A stretch of DNA of 64,000 nucleotides. Source: Falsiroseomonas sp050563545. Its GTDB lineage: Bacteria > Pseudomonadota > Alphaproteobacteria > Acetobacterales > Acetobacteraceae. Made by a program: the position numbers and the translations under genes. The notes beneath the pieces were generated by a model. The model worked only from the letters and a program-made list of their open reading frames with translations. It was not told the DNA's origin and made no database searches. Of the stretch, positions 18,196 to 26,607 are shown one piece after another (the first letter of the stretch is position 1; each line of letters opens with the position of its first letter). The DNA is taken from the NCBI RefSeq assembly GCF_050563545.1, contig NZ_JBNXUM010000028.1, forward strand, positions 27,272 to 91,271. Direction: 5' to 3'.

Positions 18196-19094
18196 CGCGC
18201 GCGCTCCCACGCGTCCAGCACCGGCATCGCGGCGTCGGCGATCTCGCCGCCCGTCGCGAACCAGACGCCGTCGGCGGCGCAGACATGATCCAGGATCCGC
18301 CGCAGCGCGCCGATCGTGTGGGGCTGGCCCATGAGGTAGGTGTGCAGCGCCAGGCAGAAGACCTTGCTGCCTTCCTCCGCAGCTTCGGCATGCAGGCGGT
18401 CGAACTGGGCAATGCAACCTTCGACGAGATAGGCCGCGTCGAAATGGCCTTCCAGCGCCGGGCCGTCGTTGATGTCGTAGTTGTAGGGCACCGAGACCAG
18501 CCGACGTCCGCTGCGCGTCGCGATCGGCACGGGGATGTCGTCATGCACCCAGTCCGCGTGATAGCGCATGCCGGCTTCCGCAATCAGGTCCATCGTCCAG
18601 GGCGAGTTCGTCACGCAGGGCCCGAGCAGCCCGGCCGGCGTGGTCCCGGTGTGGCGCGCGCAGATCTCGGCTTCCAGCGCGAAGCCCGCGCGCTCCTCCT
18701 CCTCCGTGGACCGGCCGAGGTAGCGCGTGTTGTAGAGCCCGTGGCTCATCACCTCCCACTGCCGCTCGCGCACCAGCGCCGCGATCTCCGGGCAATGCTC
18801 GAAGATCGCGAGATTCGTCGAGGCCGTGACGCGGATCGGATACTCGGCGAAGGCCTCGGCCAGGCGCCACACGCCCACGCGGTTGCCGTAGTCGCGATAG
18901 CCCCATTGCATCGTGTCGGGATGCCGGATACGGGAGAACTGGTCGCGGAAGTCGTAACGCGGGGGCGCGTATTCGTAGTACTCGAGGTTCGGCACCACCC
19001 AGACCGCCACGCGCGCGCCGCCCGGCCAGTCCATCCGCGGCCGCGTCGCCGGCGTCCAGAACGGGATGCGCTCGCGCGTGCGCCACTCAGCCAT
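18192..19094 (-). CDS. NodB-fold (polysaccharide deacetylase/PuuE-like) protein 1
   Basis: 300 residues, cytoplasmic. The barrel has TASTNLAIFEHCPEIAALV and then VMSHGLYNTRYLGRS, where a zinc-dependent deacetylase would have HxxxH but a Tyr/Asn pattern is found, as in the allantoinase-like branch. GPCVTNSPWTMDLIAEAG and the HADWVHDDIPVP segment match family members next to amidases. It overlaps MmgE/PrpD by eight bases and the second NodB-like gene by four. The substrate is not known; a cyclic amide or ureide is an inference from the relatives and the cysteine hydrolase nearby. Confidence 0.82.
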   Translation of the reverse strand: MAEWRTRERIPFWTPATRPRMDWPGGARVAVWVVPNLEYYEYAPPRYDFRDQFSRIRHPDTMQWGYRDYGNRVGVWRLAEAFAEYPIRVTASTNLAIFEHCPEIAALVRERQWEVMSHGLYNTRYLGRSTEEEERAGFALEAEICARHTGTTPAGLLGPCVTNSPWTMDLIAEAGMRYHADWVHDDIPVPIATRSGRRLVSVPYNYDINDGPALEGHFDAAYLVEGCIAQFDRLHAEAAEEGSKVFCLALHTYLMGQPHTIGALRRILDHVCAADGVWFATGGEIADAAMPVLDAWERAR

Positions 19095-20466
19095 GGGTCG
19101 CGCCCAGGACCGAGGTGATGGCAGCGGCGCCCGGCAGGTCCTCCAGCCGCTGCAGCGTGTCGAACAGCGCGCTCGCGCGGTCCTGCGGCACATCGGCGTA
19201 GCGCGCACAGTCCATGAACTTCGCGCGCAGTTCCGCCGCATCCATGGGGTTGTCGGCATGGCCGCGCCAGCGCGCGACCGGCGGGGCGGCGATGCGGCGT
19301 CCGTCCGTCGTCTCGATCTCCAGCACATCCGTGGGGGCGGCATCGGGCCAGTTCGGGTCGGCCTCGGCCGTCGTGGTGATTACGATGCGCTGGGCCAGCG
19401 CGCGGATCGCGGGATCGGCAGCGGCCTCGTCGCTCACCTCGGCGAGACCCACGCGGCCATGGCGCAGGCCGCAGGCCACGATGAAGGGCAGGCTGAACTT
19501 GGCCTGCAGGCTGCCTTCCGGCAGGCCGAACGGCATCACGCGCAGATGCTTCTCGCTGATCGTCACCGCGATGCGCGCGACCTGCGCGGCGTCGCGCGGC
19601 GCGCCGGCGGCATGCAGCCCGACCGCCATGTCGGCCAGGCGCTGCGCGGCGCCCACCACGGGATAGCGCTTCAGGTTCAGCCCGCGCGTCGCGCTGTGCC
19701 ATGTCTCGCTAAGACGCGGCGGCGTGTCGATGTCCACGTTGCCGTTCGGCGACAGCGCGCGCATCAGGCCGGACGCGCCTTCCAGCGCGGTCGGACTGGC
19801 GGTCATGCCCGCCGCGGCGAGGCCTGCGGCGACCACGCCGGATTGCGCGGCGCGGCCGCCATGCAGCGGCTTCACCATGCTGCCGAAATTCTCGAACACG
19901 CCGCCGCCCTGGGACGCGGCGATGGCGATGGCGTGCATCGCGCGCTCCGCATCCAGCCCCATCGCGACCGCCGCCGCCGCCGCCGCGCCGACGGGCCCCA
20001 GCACCGCCGTCGGGTGCCAGCCGCGGCTGTAGTAGTGGTCGCGTTCGCGCAGGAAGAGGTCGCACCAGACCTCGTAGCCCGCGACATAGGCCGCCGCCAT
20101 GCGCCGCCCGTCGGCGCCGGACCGTGCGGCGACGGCGAGCACCGCCGGCACGATCACCGCGCTCGGGTGGTTGGAGAAGGCGAAGTCGTCATAGTCCAGC
20201 GCATGCGCCGCCGTGGCATCCAGGAGCGCGGCGCCCGAGGCCGAGGCGCGGGCGGCGCCCAGCAGGGCCGGCACCTCTCCGCCGTCCCCATCGGACCGCA
20301 GCGCCGCGCGCAGCGTCGTCACCGCCGTCTCGGCCCGCCCCGCCAGCAGCACGCCGAGGCTGTCGGTGAAGCCGAGCCGCGCGACGGCGAGGCACGAAGC
20401 GGGCACGGCGCGCGTCGCCATGGAGCCCAGGAAGTCGCCATAGGCGCGCGTGAGCGGGGCCGGCAT
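19087..20466 (-). CDS. MmgE/PrpD-family protein
   Basis: 459 residues. Family members include 2-methylcitrate dehydratase and cis-aconitate decarboxylase, which add or remove water or CO2 from tricarboxylic acids; many environmental members have unknown substrates. Visible marks are HALDYDDFAFSNHPSAVIVPA near residue 90, GYEVWCDL, the SRGWHPTAVLGPVGAAAA block and MVKPLHGGRAAQSG. It is the first gene of the eight-gene operon running to 13474, starting at ATG 20466 beside a divergent alpha/beta-hydrolase-like gene; the 17-base inverted repeat at 20597-20613 lies between them. Confidence 0.9.
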   Translation of the reverse strand: MPAPLTRAYGDFLGSMATRAVPASCLAVARLGFTDSLGVLLAGRAETAVTTLRAALRSDGDGGEVPALLGAARASASGAALLDATAAHALDYDDFAFSNHPSAVIVPAVLAVAARSGADGRRMAAAYVAGYEVWCDLFLRERDHYYSRGWHPTAVLGPVGAAAAAAVAMGLDAERAMHAIAIAASQGGGVFENFGSMVKPLHGGRAAQSGVVAAGLAAAGMTASPTALEGASGLMRALSPNGNVDIDTPPRLSETWHSATRGLNLKRYPVVGAAQRLADMAVGLHAAGAPRDAAQVARIAVTISEKHLRVMPFGLPEGSLQAKFSLPFIVACGLRHGRVGLAEVSDEAAADPAIRALAQRIVITTTAEADPNWPDAAPTDVLEIETTDGRRIAAPPVARWRGHADNPMDAAELRAKFMDCARYADVPQDRASALFDTLQRLEDLPGAAAITSVLGATHG

Positions 20467-20596
20467 CGCTGCGGGCCTAGCCCCTGCCCTTCGGGCCGCG
20501 GCGCGTCATCGGTGGTTCCTCGCACCCAGTGACGTTCGACGTTGCCGCGATCGTCCCGACGGGTCAATGAGCAGCGCGATCCCGCCGGTGCCGGGC

Positions 20597-20613
20597 GAGG
20601 GCATGGTGCCCTC
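20597..20613. promoter_or_regulatory. Inverted repeat in divergent promoter region
   Basis: GAGGGCA-TGG-TGCCCTC has seven-base perfect arms. It lies in the 172-base gap between the MmgE/PrpD operon and the alpha/beta-hydrolase-like gene, 25 bases upstream of the latter. It is a candidate operator; no regulator gene is adjacent. Confidence 0.5.
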
Positions 20614-20638
20614 CCCTCGTCGCGCTATGATCGCGCGC

Positions 20639-21424
20639 ATGACGGAAGCAAGCCGGATCCTGCACCTGCCCGCCGGTCCGCTCGAGGTCACGGTCCAGGG
20701 CGAGGGGCCGACGCTGGTGCTGCTGCCCTCGCTCGGCCGCGGGCAGGAGGATTTCGATGGGATCGCGGTGCCGCTGCTTGCCGCGGGGCTGCGGCTGCTG
20801 CGGCCGGAGCCCCGCGGGATCGGGCGGTCCGCACCGCTCGCGCCTGGTGCGACACTGCATGACATGGCGGCCGACGTCGCGGCGGCGCTGCGCATGCTGG
20901 GCGGCGCGCCGGCGCTGGCGGCGGGTCACGCGGCGGGGAACTGGGTGGCGCGCACGCTGGCGCATGATGAGCCCGGGCTGGTGAAGGGCGTCGCTATGCT
21001 GGCCGCAGTGATCGGCGGGGAGTCGCCGCCGGACATCCGCGCTTCCATCGATGCCTGCGCGGATGCCTCGCTGCCAGATGCGGTGCGGCTGCATCACCTG
21101 GCGCGCGCCTATTTCGCGCCGGGCCACGATGCGCGGGTGTGGCTGGCGGGCTGGCACAGGGACGTCGCCCTGGCGCAGCGCCGCGCGAGCCAGGCGACGA
21201 CGGACAGGGCCTGGCTGCGGGCGGCGGAACGCGTGCCGCTGCTCTATGTCGGTGCCGAGCATGACGTGATCTCCCCGCCGCCGACGCGCGATGCGCTGCG
21301 CGGCCAGGTCGGGCCGCTGGCGGAGGTCGTCGTCATCCCCGATGCCGGCCACGCGCTGCTGCCGGAACAACCGGAAGCGACGGCCCGCGCGCTGGTGGAC
21401 TTCGCGCGGCACCTGTGGTCCTGA
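20639..21424 (+). CDS. Alpha/beta-hydrolase-fold protein without the nucleophile serine
   Basis: 261 residues with the alpha/beta-hydrolase layout: PTLVLLPSLGRG, an HDMAADVAAAL helix, the elbow, and late acid and His residues in YVGAEHDVISPP and PDAGHALLPEQP. At the elbow, where GxSxG is expected, the sequence is GHAAG (Ala98), so an ordinary serine hydrolase mechanism is not possible. The start at 20639 is tentative; an in-frame ATG at 20627 also lacks a clear ribosome site. The flavin reductase gene follows after 7 bases and is probably co-transcribed. Confidence 0.8.
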   Translation: MTEASRILHLPAGPLEVTVQGEGPTLVLLPSLGRGQEDFDGIAVPLLAAGLRLLRPEPRGIGRSAPLAPGATLHDMAADVAAALRMLGGAPALAAGHAAGNWVARTLAHDEPGLVKGVAMLAAVIGGESPPDIRASIDACADASLPDAVRLHHLARAYFAPGHDARVWLAGWHRDVALAQRRASQATTDRAWLRAAERVPLLYVGAEHDVISPPPTRDALRGQVGPLAEVVVIPDAGHALLPEQPEATARALVDFARHLWS

Positions 21425-21431
21425 TCGCCGC

Positions 21432-22046
21432 ATGCTGTTCGACTTCACCGCCCTGCCCAGGGACGCGCGCGCCAAGCTGCTGAGCGCGACGGTCGTGCCG
21501 CGCCCGATCGCCTGGGTCGTCACGCGTCACGCCGACGGGCGCTGCAACGCCGCGCCGTTCTCCTTCTTCAACGTGGTCTCGACGGAACCGCCGCTGCTCT
21601 GCATCGGCATGGCCGCGCGGCTGGGGGAGGACAAGGACAGCCTCGCCAATGTGCGGCGCGACGGGCAGTTCGTGGTGAACATGGTGACCCAGGCGTTGGC
21701 GGAGGCGATGAACCTCACCTCGGCCGAACATGGGCCGGAGGTGGACGAAATGGCGCTCGTTGGGCTGGGCCAGGTGGCGTCCACCAAGGTCGCGCCGCCG
21801 CGCATCGCCGGCGCGCCGGTCGCCTTCGAATGCGAGGTGTTCCGGATCGTGGACCTGCCCGCCGGCGGCGCGGTGGTGCTGGGGCAGGTTCTCGCGATGC
21901 ATGTGGACGATGCCGGCATGCTGGACGCCGAGCGGCACCACGTGGACACGCCGGCGCTGAAGCTGCTGGGGCGCATGCAAGGCAGCGGGTATGTCAGGCC
22001 GACCGACACCTTCGAGATGCCGCGGCCGCCCAAGCCATCGCGGTGA
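21432..22046 (+). CDS. Flavin reductase-like domain protein (FMN-binding split barrel)
   Basis: 204 residues. The segment VVPRPIAWVVTRHADGRCNAAPFSFFNVVSTEPP is the FMN-binding core of the flavin reductase/DIM6 family, followed by KDSLANVRRDGQFVVNMV and a C-terminal DTFEMPRP. Such proteins supply reduced FMN to monooxygenases or act as oxidoreductases. It is downstream of the nucleophile-less hydrolase-fold protein, and its stop abuts the convergent Bug gene (22047) with no gap. No partner monooxygenase is in the window. Confidence 0.88.
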   Translation: MLFDFTALPRDARAKLLSATVVPRPIAWVVTRHADGRCNAAPFSFFNVVSTEPPLLCIGMAARLGEDKDSLANVRRDGQFVVNMVTQALAEAMNLTSAEHGPEVDEMALVGLGQVASTKVAPPRIAGAPVAFECEVFRIVDLPAGGAVVLGQVLAMHVDDAGMLDAERHHVDTPALKLLGRMQGSGYVRPTDTFEMPRPPKPSR

Positions 22047-23024
22047 CTATTCGAGTTTCACGTTGCCGAGCTGCGCCGCCCGGCGGTTGATCTCCATCTC
22101 CTCGCGGATCACGGCGCCGTAGTTGGCGGGCGTCACCTGGTCCGCCGGCGGGATCCAGGCGCCGAGCTCCGTCAGGCGCTGCCTGACCGTGGCATCGCGC
22201 ATCGCGGCGACCAGCGCGTCGCGCAGCTTGCCGATGGTGTCCTCCGGGGTGCCGGCGGGGGCGAGGACGCCGACCGTCGTGCTGATCTCGGGCTCCGCGA
22301 TGCCGGCCTCGCGCAGCGTCTCGACCTCCGGCACCAGGGAGGATCGCTGGGCGGAGGCGATGCCGATGATGCGCGCGCGGCCGTCGGCATGCATCTGCAG
22401 TGCCGACGAAAGCTGGTCGAAGACGACCGGGATCGTGCCGGCGATCAGGTCGTTCAGCGCCGGGCCGGTGCCGCGATAGGGGACATGCACGAAGCCGGCG
22501 CCGCTGCCGGCGTTGAACAGCTCCATCGCGAGATGCGCGCCCGATCCGATGCCGGCGGTGCCGACGGACAACCCGCCGCGCGTGGCCTTCGACAGGGCGA
22601 CAAGCTCCGCAAGGGTGCGGACGGGCAGGTCCTTCTTGACCATGACGACGACCGGCACGCGATAGCACATGCCGACCGGCGCGAGGTCCTTCAGCGGGTC
22701 ATAGGGGAGCCGGTCCATGGCGACCGGGAAGATCGAGACCGGCGCCGTGCCGGTGATCAGCGTGGTGTAGCCATCGGGGCGCGAGCGCGCGACGGATTCC
22801 GTGCCGACGATACCGCCCGCGCCGGCGCGGTTCTCCACCACGATCTGCTGTCCCAGCGCCTGGCTCATCGCGGGCTGTATCAGGCGCGCGGTGAAGTCCA
22901 CGTTGCCGCCGGGCGGGAAGGCCACGACCATGCGCACGGGCCGGTCGGGGAAGGACTGGGCGCGCGCCTGCGTGGCAAGCGCGAGGCCGACGGTGGCGAG
23001 CGTCGCCGTGCGGCGCGTGATCAT
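22047..23024 (-). CDS. Tripartite tricarboxylate transporter receptor (TctC/Bug family)
   Basis: 325 residues. Signal peptide MITRRTATLATVGLALATQARA, then FPDRPVRMVVAFPPGG, VVENRAGAGGIVG and DGYTTLITG, all family marks. Unlike its paralogs the motif reads AFPPGG rather than PFxAGG. It is the last gene of the long minus-strand operon. It overlaps the stop of the small dehydratase subunit by four bases, which ties the ligand to the aconitase-like enzyme upstream: a di- or tricarboxylic acid is likely (inference). Confidence 0.92.
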   Translation of the reverse strand: MITRRTATLATVGLALATQARAQSFPDRPVRMVVAFPPGGNVDFTARLIQPAMSQALGQQIVVENRAGAGGIVGTESVARSRPDGYTTLITGTAPVSIFPVAMDRLPYDPLKDLAPVGMCYRVPVVVMVKKDLPVRTLAELVALSKATRGGLSVGTAGIGSGAHLAMELFNAGSGAGFVHVPYRGTGPALNDLIAGTIPVVFDQLSSALQMHADGRARIIGIASAQRSSLVPEVETLREAGIAEPEISTTVGVLAPAGTPEDTIGKLRDALVAAMRDATVRQRLTELGAWIPPADQVTPANYGAVIREEMEINRRAAQLGNVKLE

Positions 23025-23572
23025 GCGGGGGTTCCTCCTGCGGCGTCGGCGGCGCGGCGCGCCGCGAATTCGCGTTCCAGCAGCGGGATGACGCCGCCCG
23101 CCTGCCAGATCTGCACCATGCGGGGTGAGAACGGCTTCGCCTGCAGCACGCTGCCGGACGGCAGCGTCACCGTGCCCGTCGCGGGATCGGCGCCGATGAC
23201 CTCGCCATCCCGCACCGCGGCCGCGATGCCGGGGCAGGTCATGATGGGCAGGCCGGTGTTGAGCGCGCGGCGGATGAAGGTCGCCTCACAGGATTCCACG
23301 ACCACGACCGCGATGCCGGAGGCGCGGATGGCGACGCTGACCTCGACATGGTTGTGGTGGGCGAAGTTGTGGCCGCCGACGACGATGTCGCCCGACCGCA
23401 CCTGGCCCGGGAATTCAGGGCGCAGGCGGCGGAAGCACATGGCGCGCAGCGCGGCCTCGTCCGGTTCCTTGCCGAAGCTCTCGCGCACGATCGAGTAGTC
23501 GATGATGCCGTCGTCGCCGCAGACGTCGTCGCCGAACTTCCAGACGCGGCCCTTCGGGATGGCGTGGGTCAT
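23021..23572 (-). CDS. Aconitase/isopropylmalate isomerase-like small subunit (LeuD-like)
   Basis: 183 residues forming the swivel domain of split aconitase-family dehydratases. Visible marks are the GRVWKFGDDVCGDD opening, GDIVVGGHNFAHHNHVEV (in the position of the GxNFGxGSSREH loop of LeuD) and AVVVESCEATFIRRALNTGLP. The loop lacks the GSSRE substrate-binding string, having HHNHVE instead, so substrate recognition must differ from LeuD. It overlaps the large-subunit gene (23569-23572) and the Bug gene (23021-23024), so all three are coupled. Confidence 0.85.
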   Translation of the reverse strand: MTHAIPKGRVWKFGDDVCGDDGIIDYSIVRESFGKEPDEAALRAMCFRRLRPEFPGQVRSGDIVVGGHNFAHHNHVEVSVAIRASGIAVVVVESCEATFIRRALNTGLPIMTCPGIAAAVRDGEVIGADPATGTVTLPSGSVLQAKPFSPRMVQIWQAGGVIPLLEREFAARRAADAAGGTPA

Positions 23573-24849
23573 GCGCGCGACTCCGCCAGCATGGGGCGCG
23601 GGTCCACGATCTCACCGGCGACGGCAGAGGCCGCGACGACATGCGGGCCGGCGAGATAGACCCGCGAGGACCGCGCGCCGTTGCGGCCGTGGTAGTTGAA
23701 CTGCTGAGTGGAGATCGAGACCTCGTTGTCGTTCAGCACGCCCTGATAGCCCCAGCAGGTCGTGCAGCCCGGCGCGAGCACCGCAGCGCCGGCCTCGGCC
23801 AGGATCTCCAGCAGGCCTTCGCGCGCGGCCTGGGCGTAGACGTTGCGGCTGCCCGGCGTGACGTAGAGCGTGACATGCGGCGCGACGCGGCGGCCGCGCA
23901 GGATGCGCGCGGCGGCGCGGAGGTCATCGAGCCGCCCACCCGCGCAGGACCCGATCGAGGCCTGGTCGATGCGCCTGCCCGCGGTCTGCTCCACCGGCAC
24001 GGCAGCATGCGCGTCGGGCGGCACGGTGACCATCGGCGCAACGTCGCCGATGTCGTAGTGGAGTTCCGCGACGTAGGACGCGCCGGGATCGGCGCGCACC
24101 ACCTGCCAGGGCCGGCCCTGGTCACGTTCGCGGACATAGTGCAGCGCGACCTCGTCGGCCTCCATGATCCCGGTATAGGCGCCGGAGTGGAACAGGCTCG
24201 CCAGCAGCGTCTGCCGGTCGTCGAGGCTCAGCGCCGACAGCGCGGGCCCATCGAACTCCACGCAGCATTGCAGCAGCCGCCCGCCCGGCGTCGCGTCGGC
24301 CAGGATGTGCTGGATCACGTCGCGCGCGGTGACGCCGAAGCCGAGCGCCCCCGTCAGCGTGATGCGCGCGGAAGGCGGCACCGCCAGCCAGTTCTCGTCC
24401 AGGATCAGGGAAACCAGCACCTCGGTCGAGATCGGGATGTTCAGCGCGTTCAGCGCGCCGATCGAGGCGATGTTGCCCTCGTCGGAGAAGACCAGCGTGC
24501 CCGGCCGCGCGAAGCCGCGTTCGGTCAGCACCAGGTGCCGCAGCCCGTTGCCCGGGCCGAAGAAGGTCTCGATCCCCTGCTTCGCGCACCAGTCGCGCAG
24601 CGTGCGATGGGTCTCGTGGTGGTGGCTGCCCATCGCGCCGGCCGTCGAATGGTCGATGACCATGATCGCCTTGTCGGGGCGCGGGATCCGCTCGACGCCG
24701 ATTCGCTCGAGGTTGCGCTTGTGGCCGGGCCAGAAGAGCTCCTGGCAGGCAGTGTAGTCAGCGGAGACCGTGACATAGTCGCCGGGCTCGACGGTCTCCT
24801 GCCCGCAATGCGCGGCGATGATCTTCTGCGCGATGGTGCGCGGGGTCAT
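23569..24849 (-). CDS. Aconitase/isopropylmalate isomerase-like large subunit (LeuC-like)
   Basis: 426 residues. The three cluster Cys ligands are in place: Cys302 in IGSCAGG, Cys362 and Cys365 in PGCTTC. The usual GDSHT substrate-site string is replaced by FSDEGNIASIGA (about 121-132), and the region DHSTAGAMGSHHHETHRT (67-84) is rich in His. It is therefore a divergent hydro-lyase, not isopropylmalate isomerase, which is also unlikely in this catabolic setting. It starts at ATG 24849 within the stop of the exported hydrolase gene. With the small subunit it should interconvert or dehydrate a hydroxy-acid taken up by the adjacent Bug protein. Confidence 0.85.
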   Translation of the reverse strand: MTPRTIAQKIIAAHCGQETVEPGDYVTVSADYTACQELFWPGHKRNLERIGVERIPRPDKAIMVIDHSTAGAMGSHHHETHRTLRDWCAKQGIETFFGPGNGLRHLVLTERGFARPGTLVFSDEGNIASIGALNALNIPISTEVLVSLILDENWLAVPPSARITLTGALGFGVTARDVIQHILADATPGGRLLQCCVEFDGPALSALSLDDRQTLLASLFHSGAYTGIMEADEVALHYVRERDQGRPWQVVRADPGASYVAELHYDIGDVAPMVTVPPDAHAAVPVEQTAGRRIDQASIGSCAGGRLDDLRAAARILRGRRVAPHVTLYVTPGSRNVYAQAAREGLLEILAEAGAAVLAPGCTTCWGYQGVLNDNEVSISTQQFNYHGRNGARSSRVYLAGPHVVAASAVAGEIVDPRPMLAESRA

Positions 24850-25856
24850 CGCCACAGCCCCCGCCCCGCGAGCCAGTCCTGGATCAGCTGCGCGGTCTCG
24901 TCGCCGTTCCGGTCCATCATGATCATGTGGCTGTTGCCGCGGATGCCGCGCGACGGCAGGTCCACATCCTCCACCTGGCCGCCGGCGGCGCGGATCGCGT
25001 CGGAGAAGCGGCGGGCGTTGCGGCGGATGACGGACCAGCGGGGATCGGCGTCCACATAGTCGCCATAGATCAGCAATTGCGGGATGTCCTTGAGCTTCGC
25101 CGCGTCCGTCTCCACGCCGGTGCCGGCGGGCTCCACCAGGACCAGCGCGCGGAACAGGTCGGGCCGGCGCTGCGCCACCTGCCAGGCGAAGGCGCCGCCC
25201 TGGCTGTGCGCGACCACGGCGCTGGGGCCGACACGCTCCAGCAGCGCGATGTAGGCCGCGATCACGTCCTCGTCCGTGTTGAGGTAGCGCGGCACGACCT
25301 GGCGCATGAAGGCGGTGTAGCTCTCGCGGTCCGTCGGGAACTGGTTGCCGGGCAGCGTCGTGCCGCGCGCGAAGGACCCCGCGCCGTCGCCGATGCGGAA
25401 GCGCTCCCACGGGTTGAAGCTCGGCAGGAAGACCGGTGGGGAGAAGATGTCGGGCGACATCGCGGTGCCTGAACGCCCGCGTTCCACGGCATCGGTGACA
25501 TAGGTCGCCCAGCCCCGGCGGAGGAAGAAGTGCAGCCAGCCCTCTCGCCCGTCGGGCGTGGTCTCGTAGGTCACGCCCGTGAGGTAGGCGCCGTGCCACA
25601 GCATCAGCGGCACCTGGCCGCGCATCGGCGCCGGCACCATGAATTGCGCGTACATCCCGCCCACGACATAGGTGCCGTTGGGGTCGATGCGCAGCGGCGC
25701 GCCGCCGACCGTCGGGAGGTATTCGATGACGGGCTTGCCCGAGATCTCGACCTGCCGCCCGCCGACATGGAAGGAGCCGAAGCGGTCGAGCGTGATCGGC
25801 TGGGCCAGCGCCGGTGCGGCGAGACAGAGCCAGGCGAGAAGTCCCGCTGATCTCAT
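24846..25856 (-). CDS. Exported alpha/beta hydrolase (esterase-like)
   Basis: 336 residues with a signal peptide (MRSAGLLAWLCLAAPALA). The fold marks are LMLWHGAYLTGVTYE (oxyanion region), VVAHSQGGAFAWQVA with nucleophile Ser218, and a late His in GNSHMIMMDRN; an Asp in YGDYVDADPRW is a likely acid. GAGGAG precedes the ATG 25856; an upstream in-frame start at 25889 would lie inside the GntR gene and disrupt the signal peptide. It may release an acid from an ester in the periplasm, to be bound by the operon's Bug proteins (inference). The next gene overlaps its stop. Confidence 0.87.
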   Translation of the reverse strand: MRSAGLLAWLCLAAPALAQPITLDRFGSFHVGGRQVEISGKPVIEYLPTVGGAPLRIDPNGTYVVGGMYAQFMVPAPMRGQVPLMLWHGAYLTGVTYETTPDGREGWLHFFLRRGWATYVTDAVERGRSGTAMSPDIFSPPVFLPSFNPWERFRIGDGAGSFARGTTLPGNQFPTDRESYTAFMRQVVPRYLNTDEDVIAAYIALLERVGPSAVVAHSQGGAFAWQVAQRRPDLFRALVLVEPAGTGVETDAAKLKDIPQLLIYGDYVDADPRWSVIRRNARRFSDAIRAAGGQVEDVDLPSRGIRGNSHMIMMDRNGDETAQLIQDWLAGRGLWR

Positions 25857-25869
25857 GGGGCCAGGCTCC

Positions 25870-26607
25870 TCAGCGCAGCTTGATGTCAATGCGGACGAGG
25901 TCGCCGCGATAGAGGCCGTCGGCGACGAGGATGCGCACGCCGCGCTGGTCCACGGCGACGCGATGCACCAGCGCGACCGGCGCGTTCAGCGGGATGTGCA
26001 GCGCGGCCGCGGTCTCGACATCCGCGCTGCCGATGGTCAGGGTCTGGCGCGCATCGGCAATCCTCACCCCGGGGATGCCGGCGGCGAGCTTCAGCGCGGT
26101 CTTGCTGCGCAGATCGGCCTCGCTGACCCTGGGCGAGAGGCGCTCGTCCAGCCAGACATCGGCCAGCAGGAAGGGCTGGCCGTCGCGCGCATGACGACGG
26201 CGGATGTGGCGATAGAGCGGCGCGGGCGTGCCGATCCCGGCCTGCGGCACCGGCGCGCCGGCGCTGCCGGGCTCGTCCGACAGGATCTCGATCTCGGCGC
26301 CGTCGCGGGACCGCAGCAGCCCCGACCAGTCCGTCTCGACCTCGCACCACAATCGGTTCGGCGCGGCGCGGACGAAGGTGCCCTTGGCGCGGAAGCGCTC
26401 GATCAGCCCGTCGGCCTCCAGCAGGTCCAGCGCCTGGCGGATCGTCGCGCGCGCCACGCCGTATTCCGCGGCGAGCTCGTCCACCGTCGGGATCTGCGCG
26501 CCGGTGCGCCAGGCCCCCTGCTCGATGCGCCGCCTGAACAGGGTCGCGAGCTGGATATAGCGCGAGACCGCGCTGCGGTTGAGGTCGATGATCGCGGCCT
26601 TAGGCAT
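25870..26607 (-). CDS. GntR-family regulator with UTRA ligand domain (HutC type)
   Basis: 245 residues. The winged-helix domain occupies about 15-80: YIQLATLFRRRIEQGAWRTG, IPTVDELAAEYGVARATIRQ and LIERFRAKGTFV. The UTRA domain follows, with YRHIRRRHARDGQPFLLADVWL and the final RGDLVRIDIKLR. It is embedded within the catabolic operon, overlapping the dehydrogenase gene by eight bases. It probably senses an intermediate of the pathway and controls the operon. No operator could be assigned inside the operon; the nearest strong candidate is at 34636-34651. Confidence 0.9.
   Translation of the reverse strand: MPKAAIIDLNRSAVSRYIQLATLFRRRIEQGAWRTGAQIPTVDELAAEYGVARATIRQALDLLEADGLIERFRAKGTFVRAAPNRLWCEVETDWSGLLRSRDGAEIEILSDEPGSAGAPVPQAGIGTPAPLYRHIRRRHARDGQPFLLADVWLDERLSPRVSEADLRSKTALKLAAGIPGVRIADARQTLTIGSADVETAAALHIPLNAPVALVHRVAVDQRGVRILVADGLYRGDLVRIDIKLR

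Noticed and set aside
23021..24849. Leucine biosynthesis leuCD
   Set aside because: The substrate motifs differ, no leuA or leuB is near, and the neighbours are catabolic.
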